NCBI RefSeq assembly: GCF_037975245.1
Contig: NC_092563.1
Span: 4,981,001-5,045,000 of the forward strand
Direction of reading: 5' to 3'
DNA: 64,000 bases
Source of the DNA: Apostichopus japonicus
Taxonomy: Eukaryota; Echinodermata; Holothuroidea; Aspidochirotida; Stichopodidae
Positions 39,201-51,000 of the stretch are shown in pieces. The notes beneath the pieces are model-generated. The model saw nothing but the letters and a program-made list of their open reading frames with translations. It was not told the DNA's origin and made no database searches. The position numbers and the translations under genes were made by a program. Numbering within the stretch: the first letter of the stretch is position 1; every line of letters starts with the position of its first letter.

Positions 39201-42200
39201 TCGTCAACAAGTTATCTGTTCCTGTAATGACTTTTGTGTACTGAACAGGTTTCTCCTTCAAGTCTCTTGTATGTGATTTTAACGATCGAGCAGATGTTGA
39301 CAAATTCAACGAATAATGCAGCTTCAAAGGATGTCACCTTCTGAGGGTTTTGTTGTCCGATGACCTGATGTATGGTCTGGTCCCTAATATGTGCCCTCAA
39401 CTGTGTAGCATGCAAGCACCAACATCACATAATGCAGCGTAAAGGGTGTTTCCTCTGTTTCATTTTAATTAAACTGATCAAACCCTGGGACACGTCCACC
39501 AGTTCGCCAGGATATAGTGTTTCTTGTTGAGGTGACCAGGTTTCTTTTCTTGGGGTGACCAGTGGAGAATTGGCAATTAGCTAATATGATTTGCAATGAA
39601 TGGTATATAGATATATGTATATAAATATATACATATATACATACATATATGTATAAATACATATGCATATTGGGCAAGGGACAAGGACCACATAAAGTGC
39701 TGCACATTTCTTTCAGCATACAAGGTATAAAGATTAAAATTTTGCGTCAAGTAACAGAAACACGATTATCCGAGGAACAACTAGTCCATCCTTGGACCTA
39801 CGAATATGGAATATTTTTGTCTTTTCTATGATTTCCCCTTTTAATATGCCTTTGAGGAACACTTTTTACCTTTCTAAAAAACATTCCCAATGATCCGGTC
39901 CTCTTTGGTTTAATGTATGACGATGATAAGGTTTGTTGCTGGGTTACCGTCTCTGTGGGTAGGGTGTCGCCTCCTTTTGACTGAGGTATCACGGTGGTTG
40001 AACCGCCCTGTTGTCCCCCCGTTGTGACCAACAGGAGCTTCTGACCGGGTTCAGCTATTCGAATAGGACTATGAATAGTTCTTATGTTCCCATCTTTATC
40101 TGAAAATGTCACAGCCATACAAAGAAACGTAAAACAAAGCATTAACAAACAGTTACCCCCCAAAAAAATGATGTGAAAACTTGAAGACTAATGTGACGAT
40201 ATTTTCCTTTTTATGGCAACAACATTGACTATTCCAGCAACAAAAATCATACAAAGATCATTTGTTAAGTTCTTGCATCAAAACTTATCGAATATTAACT
40301 TAACTATCATGATTCAAAACACAATTTTGTTTGGTAGTTTGTTATTGTTTCTTTCTCCTCCTTCCTTTGCAACTCTCAAAGGAGTTTTTGCCATATTTTA
40401 TCATTAATTGTTCAATTTTGGCAGACTTAAGAAGAAAACATGATATTTTTTTGTTCAGGTGGCTTAACTCCTTCCTTTCTTGAATGAGTTGCATTAAATA
40501 TAGCCTACCTTTTATTGTCAAGATGACGGTCTGTGTTTTAACTGGCGTTGTTGGTGCCGATGCCGTTGTTGTGACGTTGTTATTATTACTAGCGGGACTG
40601 CATGGCAAGCTGGCTGTACTAACGGGTTTGCTATGAACTTCTGTCAACAAAATAAGAAAAGTGTGAGGTTCATAATTTTTTTTTTAAATGATAATAGATT
40701 ACAAAACATTGTTCATTATTTATTTAATTAACATTAAAGGGTAAATTCGGTTAGAGTTAATCTCCCCAAGGCCCTGAAATTACACAAGCTAAAAGTAGAA
40801 TAAAAATAAAATAATCATAATAAGAATACAAACGTGAACAATAAGGTGGCAATATAAGAAAAGGATAAAAGGACATTCAAAATTGACAACGGCATAAAAT
40901 GTAACAATCAATGAAATGAAATTAAGAGCATAAAAAATGAGTTAATGTACTGGATAAAACGTTTCAAGGTATTTCAGGGGTTAGCATTACATTACACTGA
41001 CTGCCACGATGACTTTCAAAACCGTACGCGGAAAAAACAAGAAAAATTAAGAACGTTAAGCGTGTTAAAAACAATTAGTGCTTACTGGTATTTGAGACAA
41101 TGGTCACTGGCTCAGTGGAAGGCAGTGTCAATGAGGACGATGTTGATGCTGGGGAGGTTTCGTCCGAGAAAAGCCTCCTCTTGGCCGAGCCTGGAGCTGG
41201 GGAACTGAACCTGTCACGGGCAGATGCAGGCGACGATAAAGGATCTGAGAAATTAATCATAATAATATAAGAATTTGTAAAGCACTTTTATTCAGTTAAA
41301 AAAAACTGCTCAGAAGCGCTGCAGGAGCAAAGTACCCAAAATGGACATAACAGTTATTAAACAAATGGATACGCATTCATGAATAAGAAGGTCTTGAGTT
41401 CTTTCTGGAAAGTTGACACATGCTGGATTGTTTTCAGATGTAAGGGGAGACTGAAATTACACGAGGAATCCCAAAAAGAGAAGAAGAAAAAAGAGGGTTT
41501 TTAAATCACATTGTAATATCCTGGATTTACAATATCATACACATCAAAACTATCAGAAAGAAAAAAAACACATTTATTAAAATATCAAGCAGATATGGAA
41601 TGACGGATTCCACTCCGTCTTTTCCTGAGTCTCGCATCGGAATATCCACCAAAAGTAGAACCCCAAGTTTGATAATTTCGTAGAAAAGGGCCCTCTATGG
41701 GCATGCATACCTTTGTTGTGCAGGGGGCCAGACAGTTCCTGTATTCTCGGGTGTCGCATCGGGGACATCATCGTCTGGGGCATGACCGATCCCTGAGTGG
41801 GCGAGGCAGCTTCGACTTGGTTTGGAGGGGTGCAGTCGGCGCACATCGGTACCTCCCTGTCACAATCCTCTAGGGCTTGCCAGAGGGGCGAGTCGCCCGC
41901 CCAAGCTTTCTCCTGTAGGATCATTTCTTCGGTCTGCCGATTGAGAATAATACGAAGGAATAGAGGAAAATTTTACTTTTTTTTGTGTATTTCTTGTGAA
42001 AGTACAAGAATATTCAAACAGCTGAAAATATAATGTTGGCAATGCCCCCCCCCCCCCCCCAAAAAAATAGGCCTCTAAATTTTTGGTGTAATGATAAATA
42101 TTGACCAAAAGGGAACAAACAGGAAGTCTGTAACCTGAAAGGGAAACAAATCAGATTTTTTGAACCTGAGAGCTTTGCTGTTGGTGTAAAGCTAGATGCT

Positions 42201-45030
42201 TCAGCATTTACCGGGGTCAGCACTGGCCAGCAACAATCCATTAGCCCCACTCCCATGTGCGTGCATGCATGCTATCTAAAACTGCCCTTTAATTTAAGAA
42301 ATATCCAAACTAAAATGAGGTACACGGCCAGCAAACCAATTTAGTGGCTTAAGAAGTCTTTTTTGTAACACAATGGTTGGCTCACCCTATTGAGGTGTTT
42401 CACAATGTCCCTTGGCAGTCCATCTTCGGCCCTCAACAAGAGCTCTATCACTCTATAAAAGTAGTAGCCATGCAGGTTGAACACTTCCAGTATCCACGGA
42501 AATACTCTGTATAAAAAAAAAAAAACAGAAAATAATGTCAAGTTGGGAAAATTTAATTCAAACAGCAGTCTCAGGTGTCTCAGTTAACCAGGCAAGAAGC
42601 ATCAACAACATTCTTTAAAATGTTTAGCACAAAATTGATGAAATAAAGGCTTGTGGTGGGTGAGGGTTAACGGTGGAGGAGTCATTTGCTTCAACAGAAT
42701 AAACTTAAATGGTGCTGTTCGTGTTAGAAACAAATCCACACTACAGTTGTAAAGGAAAATCTGAATTAGTATACCGTGTGAAGTGTAATACCACAAGCTG
42801 TTCCGTGTTTTCATAAATTATGCTAAAATCACTGAGATGTCTTAAAATATCGCCATCAACTCAAGGTTTCCAGTTGGTTTATTTGTTGAGTTTGTCCTTA
42901 CCTCTGTGAATTGTAAGCAAAGATGATAATCTCCAGACAGCAGGCAAACAAACAGCTGTGAAATGTTTCGTGACCGAGTAAGCCCTGTGAGAGGGAAAGC
43001 AAAGGCATGGATCAATTTAATGGCAAAGTGACTCAACATTTTGTACTTGGCAACAAAAACATGATTACATATTCAGACAATAATCGTCCAATGAGGGGAG
43101 GGGGGGGGGTTGGGTGGTGGCAGTGGATGAGGTTAAACAGAGGTAATAATATCAGGCTTAAATATATATTTCACGGCAGCCAGACTCATTTTGGTATCCA
43201 AGTACTTTCCACAACTCACACCATAAATCAATGCTTTACTGTAATTTTCAACATTGGCAATGAAAATGTGTGGAAAATTGACATTTCCCAATGACAGGTT
43301 TGGGGGGGGGAGGGGCAGGTGGTCAGGAGATAATTTTCAGCTTTGTATGGGATTTTCAATTCAGGATGAAAATAGCTGACCCCCCCTCCCACCCTTAGGC
43401 CGTCACTCACCGATAAGTCTTGACTTTCGGACAGTCTTTGTATTTCATTTTTCGTAATCTTTTCCAAGACACTGTAGTAGAGGCTCTCAGCAAGGGAAAG
43501 GCGTCGCTTAGCGAAGTCCATCGGTGATCCTGTGCCATGGTCTGAAGGCTGAGTAAAAAGCCAAAAAAAAACAAAACATGTATATCAAAAACATATATGA
43601 AAAATGTTGAAGTCGTAATCCCATTACGAGACAGCTATATTAAGCTTGCTCTGTCTTTCAAGTATTACAGCAAACTTTTGCAACTGTGTTAGAACCGTCC
43701 GAACATGCAAGTTTACCAAACACGTACGTCAAGACGCTATGGGCATCCACAGTGTCCTATGGTGAGGAATCGGGTATCTATGGAACATCTCTAACTCGCC
43801 AGTACTGTCTTGTCGTTTACCTCTTTGTTTATTCCTTACCCCCTTCCCTTAATCCTCTCATTGTCCCTCCACTGTTTATCTCCTACCTCTACTCTTCCCC
43901 TGCTGGTTTCTTTCTTTCTTCTCTCCATCCCTTGTCTACTAATCCCCTTACATCTATCTCTTTGTGTTCACCATGCTCATTAACCTGTCTGTATTCTGTG
44001 CGTGTTTTTGTCCCTTCTGTTACTGTTACTTGTCATTTAGCCTTTGAAGAAGATCTTGCTAGGATCGAAACGTTAGGCCAACTTACTTTTACACATCCTG
44101 TTAAATATGAAGCGAACAGAACATGTCTCGGTTGATTTTATCAGAATTTATAAAATGACGGATTAAATGATTAACATTTCAGCCTGCACTGAGGGGATGA
44201 CGTCATCATCAAAAGATCAGCCTTGAAGAAGCATACCAGAGATTAAGCGTATTTACAATTCTTGAATCTTGTAAAAGCCCCACAGATTGGCTATAGAAAT
44301 GACACAAGCACTCCAGCCTTTCTTGGACTATGACACATGGAGGTAGAAGTATCGTCTCAAAGTCAGCACAGCAAGTTACACCAGTCGCTGGATAAATTCA
44401 AGACACACATCGTGTCTTCTAGGGTACACACCTTGTGGACTGATAATTTCACTCACTTGTGTATATTTCTCACAAAATGTCTGTCCCATTTCTTTGACCC
44501 TTGCGAGGATTGTCTCTGAAGGGTTCTCCTTGCATTTCTGGAACATGCTGGAAAGTTCCTCACTCGGAGAGCTTTTCTGACCAGAGAGCAACGCCTGCAG
44601 TCTGCTCACTATCTGCGTCGCTGTGGACACCGGGGTGATGCGGATCTCCTTCTCCTTCAGATAACGACGGTTGGTCAGAGGAGTTTGAGGGATGAAGTTT
44701 TGAGGATGCTGGAAGCAAAACAGATGAAGGAAACCCCCATAAAACATGATCAAAAAAAAAACATTCTTGTTGAAAATCCAAAACTACATAATTTGTGATC
44801 CTGCAAGCTTTTCCTGCAATAAAAATTGTTACATTTCACATTGTTACAGCTAAAAGTTTGAACAAGAGCTAAACTGTCATTTGCTCTAAGGGCTTTGCCC
44901 ACCCTTCCCTTGGGTCACCCTAGCCAAGGCAGGGGGGGGGTTATTGCTAATATGCGATGACACCATTATTTCTTGTTTCAACTATCAGTGTGGAATATTT
45001 TGTCGACAAACTGTTTGGCATTGACATACC

Positions 45031-45097
<67 letters not shown>

Positions 45098-48000
45098 TAG
45101 GGCTGTGAGTTTTCGTTCAAAGACCTAAACGTTTAAACGGCCGAATTTTCGTTCGTTTAAACGTTCGCGAAAATCGGCAAAATGGCGAAACACAAAGATC
45201 CATCAACCGAAGTGCTATAACTATATTTTTAAAGCATAATTATCATCAGTCTGTTTTACCCAAGTTATAAGTGCAATAATAAAAAACAATACCTTCTTTT
45301 TATATACATCCCGATTGTTCATTAAATTATGTATCTTTCCCAGCTCCCCCTCCTACCCCGATACCGCAAGTTCTTTTGGCGCCATAAACTTCTATACAAT
45401 CATTTTCATTTATTGCAAAATAACATGTACATGTCTATCACGGCCGCGATTTTGATTTCGTGATAACGCCCTCTCCTAGAACATTCTAGAATTATTGATT
45501 AGCGCTTGCTCGCGAGTTCGCGAACAATCAAATCTCAAAACCATGCAATAATTTTGAAATGGCTGGATGTGATTTAAGTCCACTAGTTATACATAACTGT
45601 AAAGTATGGGCGGAGCATCCAATATCCTGAGCATTAACTTGCTCGCCAATGTCCTTCACATTTGATGCATTGTCATGCACCACAGCTATCACATGTTCAA
45701 TGTTCCAACTTTGAACAACGCTCTCCAACTTGGCCCCAAGATTGACTGCTGTGTGTCGCACAACCTCGGTATCCATGTTATCCTCCAAAATACTAGTATC
45801 TGAAACACGATCTACTAAATCCCACTTTTTAGTAAAGCCATGCGTGGTTACAGTTAGTGTTTACACGGGTCCAAAAATCGGGAACCGGGTACCCGAGAGC
45901 CGTTACCCATCGGGTATCCGGGTACCCGGAAAAAATTGTTTTCCCTCGTGTATCACGATTTTCAAGAAATTACATATTGGATGCTATAATACATGAATTA
46001 TATTCTCTACTGACAATGTTTTCATGTTCAAAAACGTATGTGTAAGGTAAGGTATAAAACCTTCCTCAATAATTTCTATTTGCTTTTTTTCTGTCAAAAA
46101 CTTGTTAATTATATACTTAATATAATTAACATTACTCTGTTTTACCTCCATGCTACTAATTAGTAGTAATGTTGTTAACATCGCACTGCCGCCGCTGCTT
46201 ATGCTTGCTCTCCACGTCTATTGGATCAGACCATAAAATATCCCTTTAGCTCAGTTGTTACTACTACTATCTACAGTATTATGCAGGCCCAGGGTTCGCA
46301 TTAGCCGCGATATTACGCGATTCGCGCAATTTGATCGCATTTGGCATACACGATTAGTAAAAAGCCACTTTCGATTATTATTTTTTAGTTATCCCGTCAA
46401 TAATCCATAAACAAGTCGTAAAATTCCTTGTCAGCCTTTCCTTCTATGAAATAAACGAATGAATAAATAATAATTTCTTCCACATGTTAGCCTAACACCA
46501 CACTAAGTCAATGCATGAGAAATCTAGCTAAGCCTAACCATCTGCTTATTCGCTGAAATTGTGACGCAGTTATAAGATATCCATGGAAAACATTCATTAT
46601 TGCTGTTACGTTCGACCACATGGTTGCCTAACACCACACTAAGTCAATGGGGTAATCTAGCATCTACCATTTTTTATTAGCTGAAATTGTGACGCAGTTA
46701 TAAGATATCCATGGAATACTTTCGTTATGGCTGTTATCTTAAACCACATGGTAGCCTAACACCACACTCAAGTCACTGGGAAATCTGCCTAGCCATCGGT
46801 TTGCATTTTTTTTTTAAATCACACTTTGCGTAGGATTTCGAGTTATAAATTAGGAACCGGGTAATATCGCGTCGGGCGGGTACCTTCGTTATTGCTGTTA
46901 TCTTCGACCACATATATTAGCCTAACACCACACTAAGTCAATGGGAAATCTGCCTAACCGTAGGTTTGCAATTTTTTTTTTTTTTAAATCACACTTTGCG
47001 TAGGATTCGGGTAATAAATTGGGAACCGGGTAGTATTGCGTCGGGCGGGTACCCGGATAACCCGTGCAAACACTAGTTACAGTCATGTAACCCTCGCATA
47101 CTCGGGATGTCCAACAGTCTGTTGTAAGAGCAACAACCGGGCATGCGTTGAGTTCCTTTTGCACAATGTTCCGCTTTTTAATAAAATTTCCATTTAAAGT
47201 TGCTGTGATGGTTTTCCTGTAAGGAACTTTGTATCCAGGAAGAACTGAGGCCATAAAATTTGAAAAGCCCTTGCCATCAACAAAACTTAGAGGCAGGCCA
47301 TCCTTTGCAACCATCAAGGCCAATTGATGTGTTATTTCATTTGTTTTGGCAGGGTCATAGTCCTTTGGAATAGGTCGAAATAAAAGTTTAGTTTGTCCTT
47401 TTTCATTTCCACTATTCTCACTTATGCTATGCACCCATTTCCAGTGGTTTAACATAGTCCCTGTAGATCCACCCTTGTAAGTGCACTTTACTAAATCTTT
47501 GCTAACTAGTTCAAAGCTCTTCCAAACCAAACTTTGCTTTTGTGGCATGACGAATGATTGAAAGTTTTTTTTATAACTTTTCTTAAATAGTCTAATATAG
47601 TAGGTCAAATATAACTTCAAATGAAAGAACTTAAAAAGTGATCTCTGCTTCAAGAATTTCAAAGTTAAAAAAGTCCACAGGCAAAACACTCAATAAATAC
47701 TTGGACATAATGTATACTGATTTTCAGTTTGAAGAATATTTAAGTTAAAAAGTTTAACTAGTATAAGCTATCACTCAAATGCTAGAAAATAACGTATAGT
47801 GAAGATGGTCAAAAGCTTGTTGCACGGTAAGAAGTTATCAACAAAATGATATCTGCTATGAAAAAACCTGGGATTTTATAGGAGTTATTTCAATTACATC
47901 AAAGATAACCGATCGCATTTTGGTACATTTCCTTTGATCATGTATTTGAACAACTATTACCAAGTCGAGTATTCGACCCGGTATTGTGTGGTGGGAGAGT

Positions 48001-51000
48001 TCAACGCGATGGACAGGGATTGTAATCATTTCGATCAAACATGCATTGACTGGATTATCTGCGCCGCCACTGTCGGCCCTATAGAAAGTACACTTGTGCA
48101 GCGAATCAGAAAGTTTTCACAAAAGGATTACAGCGTTGCAGAGCGCAAGCTATTCATGCCCATATTAAAAAATCTGTTACAAAAAGCTTAGCACAAGCAG
48201 TGTGCACGCCATTTAAGCCGGTAGAAAGTCTATTAGCGCCGAGTAACCTGTCATTTGTACATCAGAAATGTAGTGCATACAAGCCATTCATATCGCCGGA
48301 TACATCAGGTAATAATAGTGGCATTACGTTCTGGGTTTATGATTCGACTGATCTTAAGCTGTGTTGTTATTTCGCGTAGTAGACAAAATAAACACGGGAA
48401 TTGATACGCTATATTTGCCAATAATTTAATTTTCAGTTGATATCATAGTTTCGTTTAAACATTCATCAGGTTTTATTAAATGATGTTTCGTTTGTTTTTA
48501 CACGTTTAAACGTGTAAACGGCACGGCACTAATATATATATATATTGCATTTCCATAAATGACAGTTTTTGAATGGACTTACCTTTTCTAATTTCAGAGC
48601 TCTTCTGGCACTAACTTCGTCGGACATGTTGCGATCCGCTCCGTCTCTTTTGGACGGCGTACCGATTTGTTTGTGGGCATCTTCCTCCAGGAAGACACGC
48701 TCGTCAAAGTCCCCTTTCTTGAGTACGTACTCGTCGTACTCACGCCTTATATTTTTGCTGACGTAAAAAAAAGAGGAGAGAGAGAGTGAGAGATGGCAGA
48801 GTTATATTGATCAGCACTTCCACAGATTCTTTCAGACTCCAGTATCAACAAAAACAATATTAAAATTTTAGAGATATTAGTAGTAAATATATCTTGGTTG
48901 CATTGTAACCTTGCTCTAAGCGTGCATATCGACTGCTTCCAATGATGTGTTAGTATCATAACAGTAATCTTTGAGGAATCCTACCTCTCAAATGAAAATG
49001 ACAGCAAATGTTATTTATGATTCATCACTAAGGCCTACATTAGCCTAACTTGTATCAAACTGTAAGACCGAAAGAAGATATGAATAGCTGCTTACCAATT
49101 GTTTTCGAAATTATTAGGATCCAAAAGTCCAGAGAGGTTTTCTCTGTTACCGTGTAAATCCTATTAGGAACAATAAAAAAAATTTAAAAAAATTGAAACG
49201 AGGGAATATCGTTCTCCATAAATAGATTTCATCTTGAATATTTTCGATAAGGTAAGGAATGAGTCTTTTGAAGCTAAGTGTACAGTAATTCTTCTCTTAC
49301 GTATTACAAAAGAAACAAAGCAACTAAACACGCCGAAAACTTGTTCAAATTTGCCTCGAATTTTTTTTTTTTTTCAAGTTTGTCAAAGTGACCCCACTGG
49401 GTTACTCCTGGCATCATGAATAGGAACTAGACTCCCAAACATTGAAAGCTTAATCAAATCTACCATCGACTATAAAACTAACAGACAGACAGATAGACAG
49501 ACAGACAGGAGACAGACGTACTCGAGTGTCAAATTTCTTGTCAAGGTAAGGTTTCCAGAAGTGTTCCTTGATCTGTTTGGCTTCTAAGACTAGACCCTCG
49601 AAGACGCTACAGAGGTGGTCGATGATACACGGTGGACTATCATTCTGAAGGTCCATACTGTCTGTGAGGAACCCGGGAGGGAGGCCTGCGGGTAGACGGG
49701 AGACAAACAGATTTAAGAAAATTTATGCCATGCAACTTAAAACTAATTTTAAAAACAAAAACAAAAACTGAAAAAAAATTAAAAAAAAAAAGCTTAACAT
49801 TTTTAGTGTTCATGCATAAAATGTTTCCATATGGGAGAAAAGGTTTCTTGTGTTAGATAATCTTTAAGGACATTCAAAGGCATGGTCACTTCAAAACGGA
49901 GATTTGTCAAGTTAGATTAAACGTGCAATGTTTTGTGTGGTAACATTTAAGTGTCGTATTACATTAAACATACACTTTTGTGTTGTACTTACATTAAACA
50001 TACATGCAGCAAAAACGTTTTGTAGAAAACATTGCAAGTTACACTTTTATATCTCTCAAATCAAGCTCCAGTTCTGTCAACAGGTCACTAAATTTCAACA
50101 GTCAAGTGGCTCAAACAACTCCCCCCCCCCCCCCCGCCCCACTCTCTCATTCACCTGCTATAAGAGGTAATACATTGAACTAAGTGAAACAACAAAAAAC
50201 AAGCTCTAGTTTAAAGATTATTATTCTTTAGTGACTTCCATTTTCCAACATTTTGTTCCTCAGTTTACAGACCTAAAACCTTATACATTTAATTACCTTC
50301 AAACTCTGCACGAAGCAAGTTTTTCCTGCGCGCAATCACCGCGTTGGCAAAGAGGAGGTCCACACAGCAAAGAAGAAGGTGATATGAGTTCACCAAGTCA
50401 TCACTAATTGCTGGAAAGTTACCTGCGAAGAATCAAGTAAAAAATTCAGCTTTATTATTTCATTTTTCATCTGATAGGATTAACTTTTATACAGATGTTT
50501 TTGGTTTGTGCTGAATTTACACAACTTGACAAGAAAATGATCAAACTTGTACTGTGAAAATTGTTTTTAAAGAAAAGGTGACAATTTTTTGGATGGTCTT
50601 GTAACAATGTTTTATTATATATTGCTGCATCTCTTTGAAGGAGAATGTTCTGGGCTTTCAACAAAAAAACATCCTGAAAATAAACACAGTGAAGTCACAT
50701 TAATAGTTCACTAAGAAATTTTAAGGCTATTTTATTTTGTTACAAAGGTTATTTCCACAGAGAGATATCGTAACCTGGTGTGTACAATTGACGACATTAT
50801 CACAACATGTAAAGTACTAAGCATTTCCTTAACTTGCATAGAAATGTATCTTGGCAAACATTGGCACTGAGTCATCGAAAAAAATGCAAATTATCGTTCT
50901 GTTTGCCTCAAGTGGTTTTGTTTTTGTTTACATTCCTTTCGTGAAGATATTACATATTACATATTAACAACACTCATGGAGAACAAACTACATGTTACAT

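Larger units (their letters stand above)
45528..47548 (-). pseudogene. Decayed hAT (BED/ZBED-type) transposase, split by an insertion
   Basis: Part one runs from a Met at 47548 to the insertion at 47075 and part two from 45854 to a stop at 45525-45527. Part one begins with a BED-like finger: VWKSF, a Cys, then LNHWKWVH supplying H-x4-H. The partner Cys of the expected C-x2-C is absent (CTYKGG). It goes on to the hAT motif TTDCWTS. Part two has HDNASN and CSAHTLQLC, both typical hAT core signatures, then stops. The hATC dimerisation region and the catalytic Glu part are missing. The two halves are in the same frame across the insertion site. It cannot encode an active enzyme. Confidence 0.85.
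45098..48531 (-). mobile_element. hAT-type DNA transposon with decayed transposase, interrupted by a nested element
   Basis: The 3434-bp element starts tagggctgtgagttttcg and ends cgtgtaaacggcacggcacta. The ends are imperfect inverted repeats, flanked by atatatat on both sides (45090-45097 and 48532-48539), though this lies in TA repeats. The transposase lies on the minus strand. The element fills most of the 3874-bp intron between coding exons 8 and 9 of the pocket-protein gene and ends only 51 bp from exon 8. It has the same orientation as the relative at 34031-35637. Confidence 0.85.

Noticed and set aside
43686-44135. 149-codon plus-strand open frame
   Set aside because: It lies in an intron on the opposite strand of the pocket-protein gene, has pyrimidine-rich composition and ends over a retroelement-like motif; no protein family recognised.
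47934-48191. 85-codon plus-strand open frame in the hAT element
   Set aside because: The related element at 34031-35637 has the same DNA with frame-breaking changes, so it looks like terminal non-coding sequence.
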